In this document: positions 48,062 to 57,292 of the stretch, one piece after another | Position numbering within the stretch: the stretch's first letter is position 1 | Layout of the letters: each line of letters begins with the position of its first letter | From: Pleurostoma richardsiae | Taxonomy: Eukaryota; Ascomycota; Sordariomycetes; Calosphaeriales; Pleurostomataceae | Reading direction: 5' to 3' | NCBI GenBank assembly: GCA_030052745.1 | Contig: JANBVO010000003.1 | Coordinates: 2,046,001-2,110,000 of the forward strand | DNA: 64,000 nucleotides | Program-made: the position numbers and the translations under genes | Notes under the pieces: model-generated | The model's input: only the letters and a program-made list of their open reading frames with translations | Told to the model about the DNA's origin: nothing | Databases searched by the model: none

Positions 48062-48935
48062 CTGGGCAATGCTGTCCCCAACCAACCGCTTGGACAGAGA
48101 GTCGGACAAGGCGCAATGGCATCTGACAGCTTGTAGATAGTAAATGACGCCGCGTGTAACCACCGGCCTCAAACCTGATTATGTTCTTCTGGTATGCATC
48201 GTTGCTGGTGTCGGTTGATAGTTGATACGCACCTGTCCCGGCCGGTGTGGGCTCGGTTGCCGAGCAGGCGGGGGAGATATCCAGGTAATACCTGTATAGA
48301 TAAGGAACCTTGCCTCCATGCCCAGGCCCGGTGTGGTTGGGCTGGCGGCGTCATAAGCGGCTGGGCCAGCCGATCAGCTGACTTACACTACCACTTTACC
48401 TGGCCACGCTACTTACCTTAGCTTAGGTACGCCAGGTTCCCCATCCTTATCTCCAAGCAGTGTAGAGACGTTGCAAATTAATGAATACAACTTGGAAAGT
48501 ATCCGTACGATCGTTTGAATTAGGTACTTAATTACCGGGTAGGTATAAAGAGCCTACGGGAGAATCCTTAGCAAGAAGTACTTCCCTATTAATAGTTTTT
48601 ACACAGATTCCCACAGAAACTCAAGCGAAATTGGTTGTGGATCAAAATACTAATTGCTAAGCAGTCTCCATAGACTTCTTTCACACTGTGATCATCTTGC
48701 GTATGAAGAGTTCCCCCAAGCAAAGACGCTGATAGCGAGGAGAGCACTCAGAGGTCGAAGCCAAGCGAGCTGCGGCCAAGATACGACAGGATGAGTGCAA
48801 AGATCCTACGGGTTTCCTAAGGTAATTGATAACGAAAAAAGGGAAAGAAAGGGGGGAAGGCCATGATCCTCCAAGGCTTCAGCTAGAAATCGCCCATCGA
48901 GCTCGACAGTCTAGTTCAAGAGTCCCGACGACACT
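48062..48935. other. Promoter of the Zn2Cys6 gene and 3' flank of the MFS gene
   Basis: About 870 bp between two minus-strand genes, AT-richer than its surroundings around 48470-48660. No gene is recognised. Confidence 0.4.
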
Positions 48936-50590
48936 TCATGAATGCAGAGCTGGGGTGTTTTTCCAGGGATATTTCCGGAAAAGGACTTGTGCCGACGCGT
49001 AGATTGCCACTGCACCTGCCAGACAGCAAGAGACCGTCGTGAAACCTGGGATGTATTTCGGCGCGTCTTTGGAAGGGAAGATGTACGCCCCGTATATTCC
49101 AGCTAGACTCGCCAAGGCGTTGATGAACGCCAGGCTGACTCCTCGCACCTCCTGAGGCATTGGGGCACATGTCGATGACGCGAAAGCCAGAGACTGCGCG
49201 TTGGCGGCCAAGTTTCCTGACGCCAGGAAGACCAGAAGCACGTACCGCGCAGTGTAATTGTACACGGCGCACACGACGATGGCGCAGATGCATGACACTC
49301 CGAGCAAAGCGGCTATGACGGCACCACGGTACGTGGGAATCTTGTCGTTGAGGACACCCGCGGCCAGGGTCACCACAAAGCTTACGCCGTAGATAGGGAC
49401 AACCACTATCCCGTTGTCAAAACCAGTTCATAATAGACTTCAAGGATCATCCTTGCGATGTTCACTCACTGTACTGTGCCATCTGGCCCCCATATCCCAG
49501 TCCTGCCAGCAGGGTTGGATAGAAGTAGCTCATTGTGCTGGCAGCGGCCAAAAGCTAAGTCGGTCAGCTTCCACTGTCATTTATGATGTGCATAGTGTGG
49601 ATCTCCTTCATTACCAGGTATGCCGTGGCCAACATCCAAGTTCTCCAGTCCGTAAGAGACATCCGCATTGCTGTCATATGAGTAATCTTCAAGGCGTGTT
49701 CTGAATCCGTCACGACATTATCGGCCTCAAGACGTGCAACGGCGAGCTGTCTCTCGCGGGGGCTAAAACGCTTCCAGGTAGCTGGGAAATCGGGCAGGAT
49801 GAGTACCGCAATAATGGCAACACCAATTGTGCTGGCTCCCTCAACAATCTGGTACACTTTGGTCAGCATTGCTGCGTGACAGAATTCCCTGAAATTCGAC
49901 ATACGAAAAGCCATCGCCATCCTCGAATTCCGTGAGCGCCATCGAGACTGCCAGTGATCGCGCCGGCGACGATGCCTCCAAATGCACCAGACAGGACAGC
50001 CGCAGAGTAGAAGACGGCGAACCGTTTGGCTTGTTCGCCCTTCCTGTACCAACAAGAGAGGATGAGCATGATACCGGGCCCAAACCCAGCTTCCAGCACA
50101 CCTAAGAGAAAGCGGATAGCAAGCAACTGATGATAGGTTTTGGCCGCGGCCATGGAACAAGTAACAATGCCCCACAAGATCATGATCCCGGGGATATAGA
50201 GGGATGGTCGTGTCCGCGCGAGGATCATATTGCTCGGAATCTCGAAGAAGACGTATGAGATGAAGAAGACGACGAGGGCCATCGAGTAGTCGGACGAGGA
50301 GAGGCGAAGGTCGTCGTACATGCCGGCAACTTTGGCGTTGCCGATGCTGCTCACGGTCAATAGTAATCCTTTAGCAGGCAGGCGGTGTTGACTTGCTTTG
50401 TACGATCTGCGTAAGAAAACAAATACATGATCCATACAATAGGCATGAGGTAGATGTCAATCTTGCGGACTAAGGCCTTCTCTTCGTCGGTCCGATGTTC
50501 GACTCGGTCAGCGATCACATCCACAATTCCATCATTAGGATGCTCTTCCACCAAGGACCGTGCCTGGTCGTCTGCCTTGGTGAGATCCAT
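48936..50590 (-). CDS. MFS transporter, allantoate-permease (ACS) family
   Basis: Five exons on the minus strand (50397-50590, 49905-50346, 49615-49848, 49470-49554, 48936-49405) give 474 residues, usual for this anion:cation symporter family (Dal5, Tna1, Vht1 relatives). The first junction uses a GC-AG intron and restores the strongly conserved YADRTNIGNAKVAGM. The GMYDDLRLSSSDYSMALVVFF and SYVFFEIPSNMILARTRPS segments then identify the family, followed by the usual twelve-helix pattern. Typical substrates are organic anions such as allantoate, nicotinate or dipeptides. Given the divergent FAD amine oxidase, an amine-bearing carboxylate is the best guess. The start MDLTKADD at 50590 was chosen over an upstream in-frame ATG at 50662 because it begins the usual short acidic cytosolic tail. 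Confidence 0.9.
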
Positions 50591-50726
50591 GCTGAAAAGC
50601 CACCGGAACTTGAGCGTTTTGGGTAATTTGAGCTGGATAATCAACGGGGTAGTCGAGCTCAAGAACTGTCAAGGCATTTTATAGCCGAGAGCCAACCTTC
50701 TTGACCGTGTTCCTCCAGGAAGTCAA

Positions 50727-50741
50727 GCGGGGAGGATCCGC
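50727..50741. promoter_or_regulatory. Inverted repeat GCGG-N7-CCGC in the divergent promoter
   Basis: A symmetrical GCGG/CCGC pair with a 7-bp spacer, 137 bp upstream of the MFS start. Everted or inverted CGG triplets are the usual half-sites of Zn2Cys6 dimers. Assignment to the adjacent regulator is inference. Confidence 0.4.
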
Positions 50742-50825
50742 CTTCATGATTGATCTCTCCATGCAAGGGTGGCGGCAAAGAGCGACAAGAGGGAGCACGA
50801 GCGGAAAATGCCGCCCTGTCATTGC

Positions 50826-50843
50826 GCAGCGGAGGCCCGCTGC
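50826..50843. promoter_or_regulatory. Perfect 7-bp inverted repeat with CGG-N4-CCG core
   Basis: GCAGCGG AGGC CCGCTGC: both 7-bp arms match exactly around a 4-bp spacer. It lies near the middle of the 542-bp promoter shared by the MFS and oxidase genes. It is the best single candidate operator for the nearby Zn2Cys6 factor. Confidence 0.5.
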
Positions 50844-51028
50844 ACACGCGCCATATATTCAGCATATCTATCATCTGCTGGACCTTAGATTCAGCCCATC
50901 CCCGCAGTTTCAAACCACCCCATCTCCCTACCCTCCAACAGTGAGGGTCGCTTCTATCGTGGCGCCGGCATCCTGGCAGCATCCTGTCGGAGTCTTCACC
51001 GCAGCTTGGCAGAGAGCCAGGTGCCTGC

Positions 51029-51044
51029 GGCGGCATTCGCCGCC
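51029..51044. promoter_or_regulatory. Inverted repeat GGCGGC-N4-GCCGCC
   Basis: Two exact 6-bp GC-rich arms around ATTC, about 90 bp before the oxidase ATG and about 30 bp before its TATA-like box. It contains CGG and CCG triplets that could act as half-sites. Confidence 0.4.
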
Positions 51045-51075
51045 ACACACCACGCCTTCTATCTATGCACTAGAT

Positions 51076-51088
51076 CAATATAAGTATA
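51076..51088 (+). promoter_or_regulatory. TATA-like box of the FAD oxidase gene
   Basis: CAATATAAGTATA lies 45-57 bp upstream of the ATG at 51133, a sensible distance for a short-leader, regulated fungal promoter. Confidence 0.4.
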
Positions 51089-51132
51089 CATGCATACACA
51101 ACGTAGACACTTATTATCAGAGGCACACACGC

Positions 51133-52653
51133 ATGTCCATGCTTAAACAAGATCCAGTCGGTTGCCCCCAAGATAGCAACACTGCGAAGTTCATGATGTC
51201 CCCCCAAACGCTCCCAGACTCAGTAATCATCGTGGGGGCTGGCATTTTTGGTCTGTCTACCGCACTAGCCATTGCTCGCCGTCATCGCTCGACCAAAGTC
51301 ACAGTCGTCGACCGCCAGGTCCCTCCCGTTGAAGATGGTACTAGTGTCGATACCACAAGGTGCATACGCTCAGGTATCAAACACTTTTCACGCTGTTTCT
51401 GAGGATTGAGGAACTAATGCCGCCTTCATAGTGTATGCGGATCCCGAGTACGGCCACCTGGCCGCTGAGGCCCAGCGCAAGATTGAAGAGGACCCGGAAC
51501 TGAAGCCGTACTACTTCAAGCAGGGCATGTCCTTCGTAACGAGCGGCAAACCTGGGCCGCTCTTGGACGTCTGGAAGAATGGTCTCGCGAACCTAGAGAG
51601 CCAAGGTAGGGCGGGTTCACTTGTCCACATGCGAACGCCAGAGGAAGTGTTCCGCCGCATCCATGGCGAGGATGCGCAACCCGTGCCCGATAGGAACCTT
51701 GCCAAGGAACGCAGTTGGAACTACGGATACTGCAACCTCGAGGACGCCTTCATTGACGCCAAGGAGAGCATTCGTGTCTACTACGAACGCTGTCTCAGGC
51801 ACTCTTCCATCACATTTAAGTGCGGAGTCCCTGTCGAGCGACTCTCTGTTCGCGACGGTCGTGCCACGGGCGTCGTCCTGGAAGACGGCCATACATTGGC
51901 TGCGGGTTTGACTCTGATCTCGGCAGGGGCCTGGTCGCCCAAGCTAGTTGATCTAGAAGGGTTGATGTACAGCACCTGTCTCGAAGTGGCCTGGATCAAG
52001 CTGACCGCCGAGGAGGTCTCTAAGTGGAAGAACATGTCCATCACAACTAACCTCAACACTGGCCTCAACCTGTTTCCCCCGCACAACGGCGAGACCAAAA
52101 TCCTTCGCCGATCTCCGGGATACCGAAACACGGTCACCATCCCGCACCCAGAGGACCCGTCTAGAATGATCCAGACCTCGATTCCCCGTACTATCGTTAC
52201 CAATCCAAGAGATGTCATTCCGGCTGAAGCTGAGACTGGCCTTCGGGATCAGCTGCGGGAGATCATGCCCTCCTTAGCTGACCGGCCGTTCGACCGTACG
52301 AAGCTCTGCTGGTAGGTGCTATAAACCACAATTACGATAGACGCACTGATATACTTATGTGCCACAGGTTGTCACACACTTCATCCTCTGATTTCATTAT
52401 CGCATCGCACCCCCGGATTCAGGGCGTCCATGTTGCCACCGGCGGCTCAGGACATGCGTGGAAGTTTCTGCCCATCATCGGCGACCTGGTCTTAGACTCG
52501 ATACATGGTGTTCTAGCCCCGAACCTGGCGGAGAAATGGGCCTACGCTCCCAAGGGGCCTGATAGGGGTAACGCCTCTATGTTACGGGGAGAAATAAAGG
52601 AACTTCGGGATTTTGTTCGCAGCAGTAATGGCGCCGTACGTGGCCGTCTGTGA
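51133..52653 (+). CDS. FAD-dependent amine oxidase (fructosyl-amine/saccharopine-oxidase type)
   Basis: Exons 51133-51373, 51432-52311 and 52368-52653 (introns of 58 and 56 nt) give 468 residues. The dinucleotide-binding motif [19 protein letters not shown] lies at residues 31-49 and is followed by an acidic end of strand 2 (TVVDRQ). The family text [17 protein letters not shown] spans intron 1. Near the C-terminus the Cys of KLCW (residue ~373) aligns with the cysteine that binds FAD covalently in sarcosine and fructosyl-amine oxidases, and [18 protein letters not shown] is the second FAD-contact motif. Such enzymes oxidise secondary amines (Amadori products, pipecolate, saccharopine, sarcosine) to an imine plus H2O2. 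After KLCW the usual aromatic YTDT-like text is replaced by LSHTSSS. M21/M22 are alternative starts closer to the family norm. A C-terminal peroxisomal signal of the SKL type is not evident (the protein ends GRL). Confidence 0.9.
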
Positions 52654-52869
52654 AAGCCGACGGACTTGTGGCTCAAGGGTTTGGGATAGATATGATCCAA
52701 ACAGTATTAATAGTGGGTATCACAACCATTCTGTCCACGTTGATTATGCTGGGTTGCCAACTCGGATCATCTCCAATTCAACTTTACTCCATCAGCTAAG
52801 GTAAGGTCCACGGTCCCGAAAAGATACTGTAGGCGGCTTCCCGGTTAGAGTTGCCATGGCAGTAGAGAC

Positions 52870-53352
52870 TTAGCCGGATAACAAGAACGACCTCGTATGC
52901 AAAGCTCCTAGAATCAAAGTTTCGAAATTGGTATCAAACCCGGTTGCAGTGCTGCTCAGGGAAGGGAGTGAGTTTGGCATATAGATGTATTCCTCGAATA
53001 GAATGCTCGCGCCATTAACTATATAGAGTCGCGAAGCAGTCATACGATGTCGGACAACCTCTTTATACACGCGAGACACCTCTGAGTCAACAACAAGTTT
53101 GAGGACCGCTATCGTAGCCATGGTATATGGTCTCTGAGGGGTATGGTTGCGTCTGATCAAATCAGTAAGGACCAGCCTGCGTGGTGGGCAAAAATTACCA
53201 GTCTCCGAGTCACAGTAGGATACTAGGATCATATCGATACCTAGACCAATTGAACGTTGACTGTCTCGAAACTTCCTTATCTTCTTTTTTAACTTTTCGG
53301 TCCGGGGTGGCAACTCTATATCAGCTTCTCCCAAAGGCGTCTGCACCAGCAT
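52870..53352 (-). CDS. Hypothetical 160-residue protein
   Basis: A single frame, rich in Arg/Lys and aliphatic residues (KLKKKIRKFRDSQRSIGLG, VYKEVVRHRMTASRLYIVN). No family is recognised, there is no signal peptide, and no spliced extension is obvious. It could be a small orphan gene, a relic, or chance. Listed because the frame is long for its composition and the text is protein-like. Confidence 0.3.
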   Translation of the reverse strand: MLVQTPLGEADIELPPRTEKLKKKIRKFRDSQRSIGLGIDMILVSYCDSETGNFCPPRRLVLTDLIRRNHTPQRPYTMATIAVLKLVVDSEVSRVYKEVVRHRMTASRLYIVNGASILFEEYIYMPNSLPSLSSTATGFDTNFETLILGALHTRSFLLSG

Positions 53353-54036
53353 TGCTTAGTCGATATCTGTGATCCCTTTTATATCGATCAACCTGGTCCT
53401 TCATCGCACAACCTTCGGCACCAGGAAAATCTGTGGCAATAGGGAGGCTCTCGTCAGAGGCAGTCGTCAATAACCACTATGTAGCGGAGTCTTCTAGGTG
53501 CCCGCCAGAATTAGCGTGCTCACTATCCCCTCGACCGCCAACTACTCCATCACGTATTATCCTTGCCGCTGCCAATGTATGGCTTCTAACCGTCTGAATC
53601 GTCGCGATGACCCTCCTGCAATGTGATAACTATCGAGTGCAGTTGAGCATGTTTATTGGATTTGTAACGGTTCATGCCGAGAATATTAAAACTGCGGCCT
53701 GTAGGGCTTACAAGGCGCAGTATATGTACTCGAACGTTGAGCTTTCAAGGGGCGATCGCGAGGTAATAGTCTTGGTTCCAAGTTTATCAGCGCACCGAAG
53801 CAAACGAGATCTGCGGGTTAGACTGCAAGTCTAGGAGCTAACTCTCGCCGGACCACAGCCGGTTCCGGCCGGAAGCTAAAGTCTCGTCCCGGTCCTGTTC
53901 CCCTCACGCCAATCTGGCCATTCCAGTTGCAACACACGCATTTCCAAAGGCGCAGTTCCAACAGTATACAGGCATTGGACACCTCCAACCGCTCTTAAAC
54001 CTCCTTCTATCGATAGCTTTTCGTCAAACATAGACC
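53353..54036. other. Intergenic, promoter of gna1
   Basis: No gene is seen. The last ~150 bp before the ATG are C/T-rich, like the other conserved genes in the window. Confidence 0.4.
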
Positions 54037-54640
54037 ATGGCGACTTCAAAGGGGCTTTTCCCACACTCGCTAATCTCGCCTGAGGCTGCAGGCGCCTTCC
54101 CAAAATCGTTCACTATCCGTCCGCTGGAGAAGGAGGACTATGCCAGGGGGTACCTAGACTGCCTCCGTGTCCTGACGTGGGTCGGGGACCTGACCGAGGA
54201 GGAGTTCAATGAGCGATACGAAGAAATGGTCGCCGCGAAAGGGACGTATTACCTCTTGGTAATTGAGCATGAGAACCGCATTGTCGGGACAGGCTCCCTG
54301 GTAGTCGAAAAGAAATTGTAGGTCCTCGTCCCCTGGCCACCTTTCACCGGTAAATCTTTTAGGGACAACCTCTGCTAAAACGAGCCCCAGTATCCACAAT
54401 CGCGGACTCTGCGGTCATATCGAGGAGATTGCCATCGCCAAGGAACTTCAGGGAAAGGGCCTTGGCCTTCTGATGATCCAGGCACTTGACTCGGTGGCCA
54501 AGAATGTCGGCTGCTATAAGAATATTCTCAACTGCAGCCCAAAAAACGAGCCGTTCTACGTCAAGTGCAAGTACTTCAACTCTGGAGCGGAGATGTCACA
54601 TTACTTCGAGAAGGAGAAGGAATCTTACTACAGAGGGTAA
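54037..54640 (+). CDS. gna1: Glucosamine-6-phosphate N-acetyltransferase
   Basis: Exons 54037-54317 and 54391-54640 (73-nt intron, phase 2) give 176 residues, near the usual 160-180. The enzyme acetylates glucosamine-6-phosphate with acetyl-CoA, an essential step toward UDP-GlcNAc for chitin, N-glycans and GPI anchors. The GNAT fold is clear: FTIRPLEKEDYARGYLDCL at the start, KKFIHNRGLCGHIEEIAIA across the splice, then the acetyl-CoA loop QGKGLG and the C-terminal CSPKNEPFYVKCKYF. The intron falls exactly inside the KKF codon of the conserved strand. This is a core gene and marks where conserved synteny might resume after the accessory middle of the window. Confidence 0.96.
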
Positions 54641-57292
54641 AAGGAGCGGAAAGTATGTTGGCAACGAAGCCTGTTGCTTGGCATCTGAGAAGGATAGGGT
54701 AACATGAGGACCTGCGGAGAACATTCCCTGTAGAATAGTCATGATGCCCTCTTTGCAGACAGATGTTGGCTCACCAAAGTCTTAGATATAGAAATACAAG
54801 ACTAGGATCAGGTAAACAGAGTCATTACATCAAATAGCTGAGCTGCTGTAAGCTCAGCCGTGGTGTATGCAGCGGAGCAGGCACGTTGGAAAGGACGGTG
54901 GCAGTCTCTGCTCAGGAAGCTGGCACGGCAGGGTAAGGGAGGAAAACGAGACATGAGGCCCCTTAGTTTATACGGTTTGATTCAAGACCACGTATGCAGT
55001 AGCTGGAAGTCGAGGTGGACGGCTCTGGACGCTGATGCAAGTGAGCACACTTGGTTGATTATGAGCCTCTATTTACATTTGAGGCATATCTATCTCGTGA
55101 TGCCATGCAATTGACAAAGGAAAGCGTGCCCAAATGACGCCGCCATCGATACTGATGTTGCTAACAAATGGAAAGGCATGCAGTCGTGCGATCGTTCAAT
55201 CGTAGAGAGTGTATCGGTCAGAGCCCAGGCCGCTGCTCAGGGCGCCTTCTGTCGTTGGGTATCCTCCGAGCCTCTAGTTTGGCGTCTCGATGTTGCTTGC
55301 TTCGATCTCCTCCTCGACAACGGGTTCCGTGTCCTTCCTTGTTCAGCCAGTCCAGCAGTGAATGCGCTCCGTCGTGCGATCATGACGTGTCAGCCTGACG
55401 CTTGGGCAATGGTGGCCATCAAGGGTGAAGAAAAGTCTTTGTAGCAACGCCATCTGTCCTTACTCCATTTCCTGCCAGAGCCGCAGACACCGATGTTTTG
55501 GCAGAGCTCTTGCCTAGGAGTGCAAATCATGCAAGGTTCTCTCCCGAAGTGGCTCTGACACCGGTGCTGCTTTCGACTCGCCGGCTCCGTGCAGGTCATA
55601 CCGGAGACCGTGAATTAAGACTGAGCTTGTACCCCCGTCTTCCCATATGACAGCTGTGACGCGGCAGCAGTTGCCACTCAAGGCTCCGCGCGCTCCGTCA
55701 CGACTGTAACACTGGGCAAGACGGTCGCGAACATCCTCCTTTAACCTCCAGCCTCATCGAATCAAGCTATAACCACCATCATGGGCCAGCATTGCGGAAA
55801 GAGACGCGACGCGCAGCCGCGATAGCAAGCCGAAGAGCGAGCTTTATGTTGGAGCACGCCTGGTTTGCTGTCAATCCAAAATCGCGTGAACTATGGCATG
55901 AATGGCCTATCAGCAGCTCACGCTGGTAGGCTCTGACTGATCATTCGCCGGGAAAGAGGTGAACACTGGACATTGCAATGATGGTCTGGTGTGAAGTTCC
56001 GGATTGTCGTTGTTATCAGACTTGGTCGTCGTATGAGTCCTGCGAGCAGGCGCAGCGTGGAGGCATTCTGAGAAGCAGGAACAGGCCTAGAGCTGCCAGT
56101 GCATGACTGCAGAAGACAGTCTTGCCCCGTACAGTGTGATCACCGGCAACCAAGTACCGTTCAGGCGCGGTCCCGTCGCGCCATTTGCAAGCACCCGTCG
56201 CCGGGGCAGCGAAGACGGACGGAACTCTTGCCGAGGAAGAACGAGAGAAACGAAGATATCAAGCACACACAGAGGACAGAAACCAGGTTGGGCCTCCTGG
56301 GGCTGCCCAACCTGTATTTCAATGAAACCTGAGACCCAAAACTACAGAGGCTGGTTGCAGGGAGGTTGGGCGTGCATGGAGGAGACATCGTTCACCGCTC
56401 AGTGGTCAAGGCTCGCCCGGGCCACTTTCCCAACGAAAAAGGACTGAGGAGCCAGGGCACTCCTGCAAGCCTAACGCGGGCCTGGTGCGGAGCAGGCCAG
56501 AGAATGTTCGTGGCTCCAATGCACAGGCTTGTCAGCCCCATTTGGTGCCCAAAACAGCTCAGTCATGCTGCAGGCGTGGGAAGTTTCCCGCCTCCTGTCG
56601 GCCAAAGACCAAGACAGCACAGCGGTCAAGCCCAAAGAGGCACCTGCTCGTGTCCCCCCGAGCGTTACCTCGACACCGCCATTGTCCACTCTAGACTGTT
56701 CTCGGGCAAGCGGTGGCATTGATGCCAGAGTTGACGAGGGGAAAAGAAGTCCCCAATGCGACTTCGCGACTACAGCTTTCCATTTTGGAGGATGAGGGGC
56801 CTGGGTACGGAGACGAGGACTTGCCTTTACAACGCAAGTACAGGTTTCACGCAAAAAAGGGTCAGATTCTGGCTGGTATGTTTCCTTTTCGGGACGCGAC
56901 GAGTCGCCGCTTTTGGAGTACTTTTTGCACACTTGAAACGACAAGATGGGGTCGCCCAATTACGCACCCCACCCCTATTTACTGGACGCACCCCGCGCTA
57001 TTAAGGCTAACTGTCCTGGAGTGGTAAGCGCTGCATCCACTGGAGAGATGTCTATTTCCTGGAAATGAATCCAGCGCTAAGCGTTCAATACTCAGTACAC
57101 TCGGTGAACAACTGACTTTCCACATTAATATCTACCATTCTGTGGCACTCTTGGTCAAGATGCTGCCACCTTTCATGGCCCAGTCTGAGGGCACAAGCGT
57201 GGGACGGCCGTACAGAGCCTCCTGTGCTGCTTCTGTCCGTAGGATTTCTGATCGTTCCCTGTTTCTATTTATCAAGAGCAAGTGTTTCAACC
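54641..57292. other. 2.65 kb without a recognised gene, upstream of the recombinase
   Basis: Frames of up to 162 codons (56471-56959, minus) and 118 codons (56366-56722, plus) overlap each other on opposite strands and carry no family signal. If the downstream gene is a Starship captain, the 5' end of the element should lie in the right half of this stretch. I could not identify terminal repeats or a target duplication by eye. Confidence 0.4.

Noticed and set aside
56471-56959. 162-codon minus-strand frame upstream of the recombinase
   Set aside because: Overlaps several opposite-strand frames of similar length and shows no domain.
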